Positions 8,856 through 17,782 of a stretch of DNA of 64,000 nt are shown here, piece after piece (the stretch's first letter is position 1; each line of letters starts with the position of its first letter). A program made the translations under genes and the position numbers. This stretch comes from Paucibacter sp. Y2R2-4. GTDB lineage: Bacteria; Pseudomonadota; Gammaproteobacteria; Burkholderiales; Burkholderiaceae_C. The DNA lies in NCBI RefSeq assembly GCF_025717535.1, contig NZ_JAJIRO010000002.1:744001-808000 (forward strand), read 5' to 3'. Under the pieces are notes generated by a model that searched no databases, was not told the origin of the DNA, and worked only from the letters and a program-made list of their open reading frames with translations.

Positions 8856-9305
8856 ATGCAAATCACCCAGCACACCGACTACGCCCTGCGGGTGCTGATC
8901 TACCTCGCCAGCAACGAGGAACGATTGGCCACCGTGCAGGAAATCGCCGAGCGATTCGACATCTCTCGCAGCCACCTGACCAAAGTGGTGAACGGCTTGA
9001 TCCACAGCGGCTTTGTGGAAGGCCTGCGCGGCAAAGGCGGCGGCCTGCGCCTAGCCCGCCCGTCCGCCGAGATCGGCGTGGGCGATGTGGTGCGCCAGAT
9101 GGAAGGCGAACCGGTGTTGGTGGAGTGCTTTGGCGCGGAAAGCCAGTGCGTGCTCAGCAGCAACTGCCGCTTGAAAGGCGCGCTGAAGAGCGCTCTGCAG
9201 GCCTTCTTCGCCGAACTCGATGCGGTGAACCTGGCCGATTTGGTGGGCAAGCCGCAGTGGCGCCTGATGCACTCACCGACCCGGCCAGCGCCGCGCTCAG
9301 TCTGA
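8856..9305 (+). CDS. nsrR: Rrf2-family nitric oxide-sensing repressor
   Basis: 149 residues. The N-terminal winged helix starts MQITQHTDYALRVLIYLAS, with the recognition region FDISRSHLTKVVNGL typical of NsrR rather than IscR. Three cysteines that would hold the iron-sulfur cluster lie in ECFGAESQCVLSSNCRLKG (spacing C-X6-C-X5-C; the E. coli protein has X4 and X5). NO destroys the cluster and relieves repression. I used the ATG at 8856, since the usual NsrR N-terminus begins there; an in-frame start at 8817 would overlap the leader. It is divergent from hmp and next to the operator. Confidence 0.92.
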   Translation: MQITQHTDYALRVLIYLASNEERLATVQEIAERFDISRSHLTKVVNGLIHSGFVEGLRGKGGGLRLARPSAEIGVGDVVRQMEGEPVLVECFGAESQCVLSSNCRLKGALKSALQAFFAELDAVNLADLVGKPQWRLMHSPTRPAPRSV

Positions 9306-9315
9306 GTTCCATGAA

Positions 9316-9350
9316 TAAAAAAAGCCAGCGGCCCTGAGGACCGCTGGCTT
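9316..9350 (-). terminator. Intrinsic terminator of the ivd-aceK-thiolase operon
   Basis: Perfect 10-bp stem AAGCCAGCGG/CCGCTGGCTT (9322-9331 and 9341-9350) with a 9-nt loop. On the minus strand it is followed by a T-run (the A-run at 9316-9322 on plus). It lies 28 bp beyond the thiolase stop. Confidence 0.88.
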
Positions 9351-9378
9351 GCTTGGCTAGTGACGCAGTGTCTGGAAC

Positions 9379-10560
9379 TTAGATCAGTTCCACACCCATG
9401 GCGGTGGCCTCACCACCGCCGATGCACAGCGCGGCCACGCCACGCTTCAGGCCGCGGTGCTTCAGTGCGCCGATCAGGGTGACCAAGATGCGGGCACCGG
9501 AAGCGCCAATCGGGTGACCCAGGGCGACGGCGCCGCCGTTGACGTTGACGATCTCGTGCGGCAGCTTGAACTCGGCCATGGCCGCCATAGTCACGGCGGC
9601 GAAGGCTTCGTTGACTTCCCAGAGGTCGACGCTCTTGGCATCCCAGCCGTTTTTCTTCAGCAGCTTTTCAATAGCGCCGACCGGGGCGGTGGTGAACCAC
9701 TCGGGGGCGTTGGCGTGCACAGCAGTGCCGACGATGCGGGCGATGGGGGCCAGGCCCAGCTTGGCGGCGGTGCTTTCACGCATCAGCACCAGGGCAGCGG
9801 CGCCGTCGGAGATGGAGCTGGAAGTGGCGGCGGTGATGGTGCCGTCCTTCACAAAGGCAGGCTTGAGACCGGCGATCTTGTCCAACTTGGCCTTGAAGGG
9901 CTGCTCGTCGCGGCTGAAGACGGTGTCCACGCCACGGTTGCTGACGGTGACGGGCGCCATTTCCCAGGCGAAGCTGCCGTCTTCATTGGCGCGCTTGGCG
10001 CGCTCGGTGGAGGCCACAGCGAAGGCGTCTTGCGCTTCGCGGGTGAAGCCGTATTTGCTGACGCAGGTTTCGGCAAACACGCCCATGGCCTTGCCGCGCT
10101 GGTAAGCGTCTTCCAGGCCGTCCAGGGCCATGTGGTCGTACATCTGGGCGGCGCCGTACTTCACGCCCTTGCGAGCGAACATCAGGTGCGGGGCGTTGGT
10201 CATGGATTCCATGCCGCCGGCGATCAGGATGTCGGCGCTTTCGGCCTTCAGCGTGTCGTGGGCAAACATAGTGGCGCGCATGCCAGCGCCGCACATCTTG
10301 GACAGGGTCACGGCGCCCACCGATTGGGGCAGACCGGCCTTCAGCACCGCCTGGCGAGCGGGCGCCTGGCCCTGGCCGGCCATCAAGCAGTTGCCGATGA
10401 AGGCTTCTTGGATGGCGTCGCCCGGCACGCCAGCGCGCTCGACGGCGGCCTTGATGGCCACGGCAGCCAGTTCCCAAGCTTGCAGGCCGGCGAAGTCACC
10501 GAGCAGGCCGCCGATGGGGGTACGGGCGGCTGAAACAATAACGATGGAATCAGTGGACAT
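9379..10560 (-). CDS. Acetyl-CoA C-acetyltransferase (thiolase)
   Basis: Cleaves acetoacetyl-CoA with CoA into two acetyl-CoA, or runs in reverse for PHB or ketone synthesis. The 393 residues are full length. The acyl-accepting Cys90 lies in LSKMCGAGM, the catalytic His in GHPIGASGAR and the second Cys in CIGGGEA near the C-terminus. As last gene of a minus-strand operon after aceK (25 bp gap), it most likely splits the acetoacetyl-CoA formed at the end of leucine breakdown. It could be called atoB or phaA; no PHB synthase or reductase gene is next to it, so I leave the symbol open. Confidence 0.93.
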   Translation of the reverse strand: MSTDSIVIVSAARTPIGGLLGDFAGLQAWELAAVAIKAAVERAGVPGDAIQEAFIGNCLMAGQGQAPARQAVLKAGLPQSVGAVTLSKMCGAGMRATMFAHDTLKAESADILIAGGMESMTNAPHLMFARKGVKYGAAQMYDHMALDGLEDAYQRGKAMGVFAETCVSKYGFTREAQDAFAVASTERAKRANEDGSFAWEMAPVTVSNRGVDTVFSRDEQPFKAKLDKIAGLKPAFVKDGTITAATSSSISDGAAALVLMRESTAAKLGLAPIARIVGTAVHANAPEWFTTAPVGAIEKLLKKNGWDAKSVDLWEVNEAFAAVTMAAMAEFKLPHEIVNVNGGAVALGHPIGASGARILVTLIGALKHRGLKRGVAALCIGGGEATAMGVELI

Positions 10561-10585
10561 GGTGTGTGCTCCTGGTTGCGGGTGT

Positions 10586-12421
10586 TTATTGAACGGAAAG
10601 ATCGTGGTGGCTGGCCGCCATCAAGGCAGCGCCATCGACGGCGGGAGGTGATGCCGGCATCAAGCGAGTTTGCGCGTTGGCAAAGCGTTTGTGCGGTTCA
10701 TAGGGAAAAACATCGTGCACATGGCCGGCCTGGATGCGCAGCTTGTGCTGCTGCCAGTAGTCGGCATCGAGCAAATCGGCATGGTGACGCATGAAGAGTT
10801 CGCGCACGCCGGGGTGGCCGAGCAAGAAGGGGCCAAAGGTTTCGGGGAAGACATCGCGTGGCCCCACCCGGTACCAAACCTCGCCGGACATTTCTTCTTC
10901 CTCATTGCGCGGCGCGGGCACATGGCGGAAGTTGCAATCGCTCAGATACTCGATTTCGTCGTAGTCGTAGAACACCACCTTGCCATGGCGAGTGACGCCA
11001 AAGTTCTTCCACAGCATGTCGCCGGGGAAGATATTGGCGGCCAGCAGGTCTTTGATGGCGTTGCCGTATTCGATGACGGCATGCTCCATCTGCTGCGGCG
11101 TGGCTTCTTGCAGATAGATGTTCAAAGGCACCATGCGGCGCTCGATATAGACATGCTTGAGCACCAGGTCATCGCCCTTGGTTTCCATCAAGCTGGGGCA
11201 ATAGTGTTGGAGCTCGGCGAGCAGTTCTTCATCAAAACGATGACGAGGAAGTGCAACGTTAGAGAATTCCAGCGTGTCGGCCATGCGCCCCACCCGGTCA
11301 TGCTGTTTGACCAGCAGGTATTTACTCTGGATCAGCTCGCGCGTGGCGTTCTCTTTTTGCGCCGGGAAGAAGTCCTTGATCAGCTTGAACACAAAGGGGT
11401 AGCTGGGCAGGTCGAAGACCAGCATGACCATGCCTTTGATGCCGGGGGCGATGCGGAACTTGTCGCTGGAATGGCGCAGATGGGCGAGCAGGTCGCGGTA
11501 AAACAGGTTCTTGCCGTGCTTTTGCAGGCCGATGGCGCTGTAGAGCTCGGCGCGCGGCTTGCGCGGCATCATCGAGCGCAGGAAGGCCACAAAGGCGCTG
11601 GGCACTTCCATATCGACCATGAAGTAAGCCCGCGCGAAGCTGAACAGCATCAAGAGATCGTCTTCACCAAACAGGGCGGCGTCGATGCACAGCAGGCCCT
11701 GCTCGTTGTGCAAGATGGGCAGCGCAAACGGCGTCTCGGTGAAGCCGTTGATGATCTTGCCGACCAGATAGGCGCCCTTGTTGCGATAGAACAGGCTGGA
11801 CAAGACCTGGATCTGAAAATTGGTGCGCCAGCGGAAGTCGCCCAGTTGCTGGGCCACCGCGCTCAGCACCCGGTCGACATCGCGGTCCAGGTCTTCAAAG
11901 TCCCGCTCTAACTGGAAGTTAGTGACGACCCGGCGCAGGGTCTCGCGCAGCTTGTCGCGCGTGGGGTAGTAGGCCCGGTAGGTGGGCTTGGCTGCGGGCT
12001 CGTCGTTCTCGATGTACTCGGTGGAGACTGCCGGCCGCACAAAGAGGAATGAGTTGTGAAAGTAGCTGTGGTGCAGGATGCGGGTGCAGACCGAGTTGAA
12101 AAAGGTCTCGGCCAGCTCGGGCTGATGATGGTTGGTCAGCAGGCCGATGTAGTGCAGCTTGACCTGCTGCCAGACTTCCATCGGCAAGCTGCTGGCTTGG
12201 AAGCGCTCTTCAAGCAGTTGCACCGCTTCATCAACCCGCAGGTCATAGAACTCGATGCGCAGGGCTTGCGCGCGTTGCTGGCCGTGCCAGTCGCCTTGCT
12301 CGAAACGCCGCTTGGCTTCGGCGCTGGTGGCGCGAAACAAGCGGTAATGCCGGTTGAAGCCGCCCAACATTGCCTGAGCGATCTCGAAAGCGCGGGAGTC
12401 GGTCAGCTTCTGCGGGAACAT
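10586..12421 (-). CDS. aceK: Isocitrate dehydrogenase kinase/phosphatase
   Basis: Bifunctional enzyme that phosphorylates isocitrate dehydrogenase to send isocitrate into the glyoxylate shunt, and dephosphorylates it to restore the TCA cycle. The 611 residues are slightly longer than the E. coli protein (578). Family stretches include [18 protein letters not shown] (ATP-binding region), [18 protein letters not shown] and the kinase-like core [15 protein letters not shown] with [12 protein letters not shown]. The start at 12421 ([19 protein letters not shown]) matches the usual N-terminus; the open frame continues upstream into the carbonic anhydrase gene. It lies 28 bp after carbonic anhydrase and 25 bp before thiolase, and not next to aceA/aceB as in enterobacteria. 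Confidence 0.96.
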   Translation of the reverse strand: MFPQKLTDSRAFEIAQAMLGGFNRHYRLFRATSAEAKRRFEQGDWHGQQRAQALRIEFYDLRVDEAVQLLEERFQASSLPMEVWQQVKLHYIGLLTNHHQPELAETFFNSVCTRILHHSYFHNSFLFVRPAVSTEYIENDEPAAKPTYRAYYPTRDKLRETLRRVVTNFQLERDFEDLDRDVDRVLSAVAQQLGDFRWRTNFQIQVLSSLFYRNKGAYLVGKIINGFTETPFALPILHNEQGLLCIDAALFGEDDLLMLFSFARAYFMVDMEVPSAFVAFLRSMMPRKPRAELYSAIGLQKHGKNLFYRDLLAHLRHSSDKFRIAPGIKGMVMLVFDLPSYPFVFKLIKDFFPAQKENATRELIQSKYLLVKQHDRVGRMADTLEFSNVALPRHRFDEELLAELQHYCPSLMETKGDDLVLKHVYIERRMVPLNIYLQEATPQQMEHAVIEYGNAIKDLLAANIFPGDMLWKNFGVTRHGKVVFYDYDEIEYLSDCNFRHVPAPRNEEEEMSGEVWYRVGPRDVFPETFGPFLLGHPGVRELFMRHHADLLDADYWQQHKLRIQAGHVHDVFPYEPHKRFANAQTRLMPASPPAVDGAALMAASHHDLSVQ

Positions 12422-12449
12422 GGCGTGTGCTGGGCGGCCGAGGCCAGCC

Positions 12450-13142
12450 TCAGACCTGAAGGTCGTCCGGCGACTTCTGCCGCTGGCCTTCGTAGCGCTG
12501 CTTGACGGCACGCAGCGCTTTTTGAAACGCGGGTGCCACTTGCTCAGCCGCTGCCGCGGTGATGCGCAAATCTTCCAGCAAACCGTTGTGCAGGCCGTAA
12601 ACCCAACCGTGCACGACGATCTCTTGGCCGCGCGCCCAGGCGTCTTGCACGATGGTGGTCTGGCAGGCGTTGCGTGCTTGTTCCAAGACATTCAGCTCGC
12701 ACAAGGCGTTGACGCGCTGCTCGATGTCCAGCTGATCCAGCCACTCTTGGTGATGGTTGCGCACGTCTTGCACATGACGCAGCCAGTTGTCGACCAAGCC
12801 GGTGCGGGCGTCATGCAGGGCCGCCTTGACGCCCCCGCAATTGGAGTGACCCACCACGATGACGTGCTTGACCTTGAGCGCATCGACGGCGAACTGCATC
12901 ACCGAGAGGCAGTTCAAGTCGGAGTGCACCACCACATTGGCCACATTGCGGTGCACGAACAGCTCGCCAGGCAGCAGATTGACCAGCTCATTGGCGGGCA
13001 CGCGGCTGTCGGCGCAGCCAATCCACAGGTATTGCGGGGTTTGCTGCTTCAGCAGTCGAGAGAAGAAACCGGGCTCACGCGCTTCCGTGTCCGCAGCCCA
13101 TTGCTTGTTGCTGTCCAGCAGCTCTTGAAGTTCGGTGCTCAT
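12450..13142 (-). CDS. can: Beta-class carbonic anhydrase
   Basis: Zinc enzyme interconverting CO2 and bicarbonate in the cytosol. The 230 residues contain the zinc and catalytic set of the beta class: Cys43, Asp45 and Arg47 in [10 protein letters not shown], then His99 and Cys102 in VGHSNCGG. The ATG at 13142 overlaps the stop of the GNAT gene by 4 bp (ATGA), which implies translational coupling. In this operon bicarbonate could feed methylcrotonyl-CoA carboxylase, the next step after IVD in leucine breakdown; that is inference. A bicarbonate transporter gene of the SbtA type lies about 6 kb away on the other strand. Confidence 0.95.
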   Translation of the reverse strand: MSTELQELLDSNKQWAADTEAREPGFFSRLLKQQTPQYLWIGCADSRVPANELVNLLPGELFVHRNVANVVVHSDLNCLSVMQFAVDALKVKHVIVVGHSNCGGVKAALHDARTGLVDNWLRHVQDVRNHHQEWLDQLDIEQRVNALCELNVLEQARNACQTTIVQDAWARGQEIVVHGWVYGLHNGLLEDLRITAAAAEQVAPAFQKALRAVKQRYEGQRQKSPDDLQV

Positions 13143-13729
13143 GGCGTGATTGTCAGGGGATCGAATGACAGCGAGCTTGCAGGCGAAACTTGGTGTCGAT
13201 AAGCCGCCCACACCACACGGTCAATCAAGTGCCCAGCCTTGAAGGCGCTTTGCGGCCAATGCGCCTCCAGCGTGTAGCCCGCGCTGCGCGCCACCGCTTG
13301 TGAGCCTTGGTTCCAGGCAAAGATGCCGGCACAGAGCCGGTTCAGATCGGGCTGATTGGCCCAGGCCCAGGCGGTCACAAGACGCAGCGCCTCACTGCAG
13401 ATGCCACGTCGCCAGAAGGCTTGGCCAATCCAATAGCCAATCTCGGCATTGCAACGCAGCCAACCCGCCTGCGCCTCAAAGCCGACGCAACCGATGATTT
13501 GGCCCTCGACCTCAATGCCCCAGACATGCCCACCCTCGCGCCACCCGCCGCCACACCAGGCCTCAGCGTCCGCCAAGGTATAGGGGTGCGGAAAGCCGTC
13601 GAATAGATTGCGCCAGACATCCACATCGTCAGCGTGAGCAGCCAAGGAGGGCGCATCGCCCAAGCGAAGCTCACGCAGCAAGCAGCGTTGACCTTGCAGC
13701 GTCGGGATCTGAACCTGGGCTTCGCTCAT
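13139..13729 (-). CDS. GNAT-family N-acetyltransferase, RimJ/RimL type
   Basis: 196 residues starting [20 protein letters not shown]. The layout is that of RimJ/RimL acetyltransferases: TLQGQRCLLRELRLGDAPSL at the N-terminus, IIGCVGFE in the core, and the acetyl-CoA region GYWIGQAFWRRGICSEALRL, where Q/R-x-x-G-x-A is present as FWRRGICSEA. The acceptor cannot be told. The start at 13729 overlaps the ivd stop by one base and its stop overlaps the carbonic anhydrase start by 4 bp, so it is tightly built into the operon. It may act on a CoA-linked or protein substrate; unknown. Confidence 0.85.
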   Translation of the reverse strand: MSEAQVQIPTLQGQRCLLRELRLGDAPSLAAHADDVDVWRNLFDGFPHPYTLADAEAWCGGGWREGGHVWGIEVEGQIIGCVGFEAQAGWLRCNAEIGYWIGQAFWRRGICSEALRLVTAWAWANQPDLNRLCAGIFAWNQGSQAVARSAGYTLEAHWPQSAFKAGHLIDRVVWAAYRHQVSPASSLSFDPLTITP

Positions 13730-14907
13730 TACATCGTTTCGGCAAACAGTTCGCGGCCGATCAGCATGCGGCGAATTTCCGAAGTGCCGGCGCCGATCTC
13801 GTACAGCTTGGCATCGCGCCAGAGGCGGCCCAGCGGGTACTCGTTGATGTAGCCGTTGCCGCCGAAGATCTGCACGCCTTCGCCGGCCATCCAGGTGGCT
13901 TTCTCGGCGGTCCACAGAATCACCGAGGCGCAGTCCTTGCGGACCTGGCGCACATGTTCGGCGCCCAGCAGGTCGAGGTTCTTGGCCACGGTGTAGGCGA
14001 AGGAGCGGCCGGCTTGCAGCACGGTGTACATGTCCGCGACCTTGCCCTGGATCAGCTGGAATTCGCCGATGCTTTGGCCGAACTGCTTGCGGTCGTGGAT
14101 GTAGGGGATCACGTTGTCCATCACGCTTTGCATGATGCCCAGCGGGCCGCCGGTCAGCACGGCGCGCTCGTAGTCCAGGCCCGACATCAGCACCTTGGCG
14201 CCACCGTTGACGGCACCCAGCACGTTCTCGGCCGGCACTTCCACGTTTTGGAACACCAGCTCGCCGGTGTGGCTGCCGCGCATGCCCAGCTTGTCGAGCT
14301 TTTGAGCGATGCTGAAGCCCGGCATGCCCTTCTCAATCAGGAAGGCGGTGACGCCGCGCGCGCCCAGCTCGGGCTCGCTCTTGGCGTAGACCACCAGGGT
14401 GTCGGCGTCGGGGCCATTGGTGATCCACATTTTGTTGCCGTTGAGCAGGTAGTAGCCACCCTTGTCTTCGGCTTTCAACTTCATGCTCAGCACGTCAGAG
14501 CCTGCACCGGGCTCGCTCATGGCCAAGGCGCCAACGTGTTCGCCCGAGATCAGCTTGGGCAGGTACTTGGCTTTTTGCGCGGCGTTGCCGTTGCGCTTGA
14601 TCTGGTTCACGCAGAGGTTGCTGTGCGCGCCGTAGCTCAGGCCCACCGAGGCGCTGGCGCGGCTGATTTCTTCCATGGCGATCATGTGGGCCAGATAGCC
14701 CATATTCGCGCCGCCGTACTCCTCACCGACGGTGATGCCCAGCACGCCCAGATCACCCATCTTGCGCCACAGGTCCATGGGGAACTGGTCGGAATGGTCG
14801 ATCTCGGCCGCACGCGGCGCAATCTCGGCCTGCGCAAAGTCGCGCACCGCATCGCGCAGCGCGTCGATGTCTTCACCAAGTTGGAAATTCAGGCCGGGCA
14901 AATTCAT
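13729..14907 (-). CDS. ivd: Isovaleryl-CoA dehydrogenase
   Basis: FAD enzyme oxidising isovaleryl-CoA to 3-methylcrotonyl-CoA in leucine breakdown, passing electrons to ETF. 392 residues. The catalytic Glu is at the IVD-specific place, Glu247 in [10 protein letters not shown], and not only at the usual C-terminal acyl-CoA dehydrogenase position. Other motifs are [25 protein letters not shown] and [20 protein letters not shown]. The ATG at 14907 has GGAGA upstream. It leads a five-gene operon. The other liu genes (carboxylase subunits, enoyl-CoA hydratase) are not in this window. A 28-bp palindrome about 150 bp upstream is a likely LiuR site. Confidence 0.94.
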   Translation of the reverse strand: MNLPGLNFQLGEDIDALRDAVRDFAQAEIAPRAAEIDHSDQFPMDLWRKMGDLGVLGITVGEEYGGANMGYLAHMIAMEEISRASASVGLSYGAHSNLCVNQIKRNGNAAQKAKYLPKLISGEHVGALAMSEPGAGSDVLSMKLKAEDKGGYYLLNGNKMWITNGPDADTLVVYAKSEPELGARGVTAFLIEKGMPGFSIAQKLDKLGMRGSHTGELVFQNVEVPAENVLGAVNGGAKVLMSGLDYERAVLTGGPLGIMQSVMDNVIPYIHDRKQFGQSIGEFQLIQGKVADMYTVLQAGRSFAYTVAKNLDLLGAEHVRQVRKDCASVILWTAEKATWMAGEGVQIFGGNGYINEYPLGRLWRDAKLYEIGAGTSEIRRMLIGRELFAETM

Positions 14908-14927
14908 GGGTGTCTCCAAGATCTCTA

Positions 14928-14946
14928 AATTGGGGTCAGAGTCATT
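14928..14946. repeat. REP-like motif upstream of ivd
   Basis: AATTGGGGTCAGAGTCATT at 14928-14946. From memory, GGGGTCAGAGTCA-type motifs recur between genes in many proteobacteria. Only one copy is seen in this window, and it lies in the ivd leader. Confidence 0.4.
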
Positions 14947-15045
14947 TATTGAGGCGATATTGAGGCGAAACGAGCCCGCGCGATGCGCTCGGCGCAGGCT
15001 CTCGCGCTGCACCGAGTCATCGTATCGCCGGGTCGGCTTTCGTGC

Positions 15046-15073
15046 CAATTGACGTTTACGTAAACGTCAATTG
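15046..15073. promoter_or_regulatory. Perfect 28-bp palindrome, probable LiuR operator
   Basis: The half-site CAATTGACGTTTAC is followed immediately by its exact reverse complement GTAAACGTCAATTG, centre between 15059 and 15060. The TTGACGTTTACGTAAACGTC core fits what I recall of the MerR-family LiuR operator of leucine-utilisation genes. It lies between ivd (start 14907) and the end of the nhaR-like gene (15126), so ivd is the only divergent or downstream target. LiuR itself is not in the window. Confidence 0.75.
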
Positions 15074-15125
15074 ATCGGCAAATTCTAATCGCAAGCCAGG
15101 GGTCATTGAAAGCTGAGAGAACGCT

Positions 15126-16010
15126 TCAATGCCAAGCCAACAGCAAGCGGCGGATCAGCGGATGCGCCACTTTTTTGTCGGCGCCAATGGCGAAGAAGTT
15201 CTCTTGCACGCCCTCGCAGTCGCCGATGCGGATCAGGTCGTAGCGCGACAGCAGCTTGTCTTCCACCAACTCGGTCGCCGGGAATACGCCCATGCCGCCG
15301 CCGCCAAAGGTGGCCAGCAAGGCGCTGTCTTCAAACTCACCGACGATGCGCGGCTTGACGCCGACGCGCTCGAACCATTGGTCGATGCCGGCACGCACCG
15401 CCGCATGGGTGGTGGGCAGCAGAACAGGCACCTCGGCCAAGGAATGCGGAAAGTTGGCCCGTGCCGCCTCCACCAAATCTGGCGGCGCATACCAGGCCAT
15501 GGCCGAAGCGCCCAGCGAATGGCTGTAGACCTTGAGATTGGGGTTGGCCGGCGCCGCACGGTCGGCCAGCACCACGTCGAGGCGGTGCAAGGCCAAGTCG
15601 CTCAAGAGGCCTTCGAACTGGTCTTCATGGCAGAGCAGGCGCAGGCCGGGGTCGTCCATCACCGGCAGCAACAAGCGCCGCACCGCCAACTTGGGCAGGC
15701 CGTTGGAGATACCCACCGCCAGCCGCACCGAGGGCGTGCTGGCGGCGTCGCGCACCAAGGCCGGCAGCTGCTCGCCCAGCTGAAAAATCTGATCGGCCTG
15801 CCGCAGCGCCGCCTGCCCGGCCTCGGTCAAGACCACGCCGCGCCCGGCCGGCTTGAGCAGGGCAAAACCCAGCGCACGCTCCAACTCGCGCACCTGGGTG
15901 CTGACGGTTTGCACCGCCATGCCTAAGCGCTCAGCGCCACGCGTCAGCCCGCCCTCCTTGGCCACCACCCAGAAGTAGTACAGATGCCGGTAGCTGTAGT
16001 TGCTGCTCAT
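15126..16010 (-). CDS. nhaR: LysR-family regulator, NhaR type
   Basis: 294 residues. The N-terminal winged helix begins NYSYRHLYYFWVVAKEGGLT, then GMAVQTVSTQVRELERALGF and VLTEAGQAALRQADQIFQLG, which is the NhaR signature rather than a generic LysR helix. The rest is a periplasmic-binding-like co-inducer domain (LRLLCHEDQFEGLLSDLALH; ATFGGGGMGVFPATELV). NhaR in E. coli activates the nhaA sodium/proton antiporter and responds to Na+, but no antiporter gene is adjacent here, so the target is open. The next gene, HPF-like, is divergent with 116 bp between them. Confidence 0.85.
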   Translation of the reverse strand: MSSNYSYRHLYYFWVVAKEGGLTRGAERLGMAVQTVSTQVRELERALGFALLKPAGRGVVLTEAGQAALRQADQIFQLGEQLPALVRDAASTPSVRLAVGISNGLPKLAVRRLLLPVMDDPGLRLLCHEDQFEGLLSDLALHRLDVVLADRAAPANPNLKVYSHSLGASAMAWYAPPDLVEAARANFPHSLAEVPVLLPTTHAAVRAGIDQWFERVGVKPRIVGEFEDSALLATFGGGGMGVFPATELVEDKLLSRYDLIRIGDCEGVQENFFAIGADKKVAHPLIRRLLLAWH

Positions 16011-16126
16011 GCTGCGCCCTTGGTTGACTACGGTTTTTCAGAAGTATTTTTCAATGATTATCTGCTTTTTCAATTGAAGTGCTCTGCCTATGCTTCAGCC
16101 ACCCTCAACCCGCCAGGAGTTTTGAT

Positions 16127-16468
16127 ATGCAAGTCCATTTCGAATCCAAAGACGCTTCGGCGCTGGCTCTTCGCGACGTCGCCGCCGAGCGACTGCGCTT
16201 TGCCATGCGTCGCGTGGCCTTGAACGTGCCACTGGCTCGGGTGCAGATGAGCGATGTGAACGGGCCGCGCGGCGGCATCGACAAGCGCTGCACGCTGGAG
16301 TTGCGCACCCATGGAGCCGGCACGCTGGTGATCGTGGCCACCGCCCGAGCGTGGCGCGCCGCCTTCGAGGCCGCGCTGGCCCGAGCAGCCCACGCCCTGG
16401 TGAAAGCCTGGCAGCGCGCCCGCAGCCATCCGCGCAATGACAAGCGCTTGCCGCTAGAAGCGCGCTGA
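16127..16468 (+). CDS. HPF/RaiA-family ribosome-associated protein
   Basis: 113 residues. MQVHFESKDASALALRDVAA opens a beta-alpha-beta fold, and DVNGPRGGIDKRCTLELR matches the conserved strand of short hibernation-factor-like proteins of betaproteobacteria. The C-terminus is basic (AWQRARSHPRNDKRL), compatible with rRNA contact. The ATG at 16127 has AGGAG 8 bp upstream. It probably binds ribosomes under stress; the role is inferred from the family. It heads the plus-strand run that continues with the Bax-inhibitor-like gene 53 bp later. Confidence 0.75.
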   Translation: MQVHFESKDASALALRDVAAERLRFAMRRVALNVPLARVQMSDVNGPRGGIDKRCTLELRTHGAGTLVIVATARAWRAAFEAALARAAHALVKAWQRARSHPRNDKRLPLEAR

Positions 16469-16521
16469 CAAAGCCTGGTCAAAACATCCACAAACCATTG
16501 AACACAAGGAAGACACCCATC

Positions 16522-17220
16522 ATGGACACCTCGAACAAAAGCTATGCCATCACCGCCAACCAGGAGATGGCCTCCCACCTGAGCGAACGCCACAGCCCCG
16601 CCGTGGCGCGCGTGCTGCGCAACACCTACGCCCTGCTGTCGATGACGCTGCTGTTCAGCGCGGCCGTGGCCGCGGCCGGTGTGGCCTTCAAGCTGCCGGC
16701 TCCCGGCCTGATCCTGACCTTGATTACCAGCTTCGGCCTGCTGTTTGGTATCCACAAGCTGCAAAACAGCGGCTGGGCGATTCCCGCCGTCTTCGCCTTT
16801 ACCGGTTTCATGGGCTACAGCCTTGGCCCGGTCTTGGCCAAGTCACTGGCACTGCCCGGCGGCGCGCAAACAGTAATGCTGGCCTTGGCCGCCACCGGCG
16901 CCACCTTCCTGGCGCTTTCCTCCTATGTATTGGCCACCAAGCGCGACTTCAGCTTCATGGGCGGCTTCTTGTTCGCCGGCATGGTGATCGCGCTGCTGGC
17001 CGGCCTGGGCGCTGTATTCCTGCAGATCCCGGCGCTGGGCCTGGCGGTTTCGGCCATGGTCGCGCTGCTGTCGGCCGGCCTGATCTTGTTTGACACCAGC
17101 CGCATCGTGAACGGTGGCGAGACCAATTACGTCATGGCCACGGTGGGCTTGTACCTGTCGATCTTCAATCTGTTCAGCAGCTTGATGGCCTTGTTCGGCT
17201 TTGGCAGCTCTGAGGACTAA
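16522..17220 (+). CDS. Bax inhibitor-1/YccA family membrane protein
   Basis: 232 residues with seven hydrophobic segments, a short cytosolic N-terminus (MDTSNKSYAITANQEM, then RVLRNTYALLSMTLLFSAAV) and the typical C-terminal part ILFDTSRIVNGGETNYVMAT followed by LYLSIFNLFSSLMALFG. YccA of E. coli binds and restrains FtsH; related proteins act as pH-gated calcium leak channels. The conserved aspartate of the pore region is in LFDTSRI. I used the ATG at 16522, preceded by AAGGAAG, rather than 16498, which has no ribosome-binding site. Confidence 0.9.
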   Translation: MDTSNKSYAITANQEMASHLSERHSPAVARVLRNTYALLSMTLLFSAAVAAAGVAFKLPAPGLILTLITSFGLLFGIHKLQNSGWAIPAVFAFTGFMGYSLGPVLAKSLALPGGAQTVMLALAATGATFLALSSYVLATKRDFSFMGGFLFAGMVIALLAGLGAVFLQIPALGLAVSAMVALLSAGLILFDTSRIVNGGETNYVMATVGLYLSIFNLFSSLMALFGFGSSED

Positions 17221-17269
17221 ACCCACAGGCCTCAGCCCAAGCTCAATTTATTCAGAAAGCGAGACCTCT

Positions 17270-17575
17270 ATGAAATGCCCACGATGCCCCGCGACCACCT
17301 TGCTGCTCAGCGAGCGCCAAGGCGTGGAAATTGACTACTGCCCCGACTGCCGCGGCATCTGGCTGGACCGCGGCGAACTCGACAAGCTGCTCGAGTTCGC
17401 CGCCAGCAACGCCAACCCAGCGCCACGCCGCGCCTCCGGTCATGCCGACTTTGAAGACTCCGACTACGGCCCAGCCCCAGTTCGCCACGGCAATCAAGGC
17501 CATCGTGGCCATGAGGTCCACGGCGGCCCGGTACAGCGCCGCAAGAAGTCGTGGCTGAACGATTTCTTTGATTGA
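17270..17575 (+). CDS. TFIIB-type zinc-ribbon protein
   Basis: 101 residues. The first 45 form a zinc ribbon: CPRCPATTL then YCPDCRGIWLDRGELDKLLE, two CxxC pairs 22 residues apart with the GIWLDxGEL signature of the zf-TFIIB family. The remainder is low-complexity, rich in His, Gly and Asp, and ends with the basic-aromatic tail RRKKSWLNDFFD, which is common at the end of these proteins. Function unknown; it may bind nucleic acid or protein. It is in the plus-strand run between the Bax-inhibitor-like gene and a 51-residue membrane protein (13 bp further). Confidence 0.85.
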   Translation: MKCPRCPATTLLLSERQGVEIDYCPDCRGIWLDRGELDKLLEFAASNANPAPRRASGHADFEDSDYGPAPVRHGNQGHRGHEVHGGPVQRRKKSWLNDFFD

Positions 17576-17588
17576 AAGAAGCCTGTCG

Positions 17589-17744
17589 ATGAATCAACTC
17601 GCTCTCGGCCTGGCCTTGCTGGCCGCCGCCATCTTGTATGGCGCCTATTTCGAATACGCCGCGAAGAACCAGCGTGACGCCGGCTTGTTGGCCGGCGTCG
17701 GCAGCGCCGGCCTAGCCGGCAGCCTCGCCGCCTTCCTGATCTGA
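17589..17744 (+). CDS. 51-residue membrane miniprotein
   Basis: MNQLALGLALLAAAILYGAY, then FEYAAKNQRDAG, then LLAGVGSAGLAGSLAAFLI. Two hydrophobic helices of about 18 residues are joined by a polar hairpin, so it is probably an inner-membrane protein with both ends on the same side. It starts 13 bp after the zinc-ribbon stop and ends 38 bp before the TerB-like gene, and its codon use looks like its neighbours. It is too short for routine gene calling. Ribosome binding: GAAAG at 17576-17580, about 8 bp upstream. No family recognised. Confidence 0.6.
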   Translation: MNQLALGLALLAAAILYGAYFEYAAKNQRDAGLLAGVGSAGLAGSLAAFLI

Positions 17745-17782
17745 GCTGATCTGAACATTTGCAAGAAGCAAGCACCGCCCTC

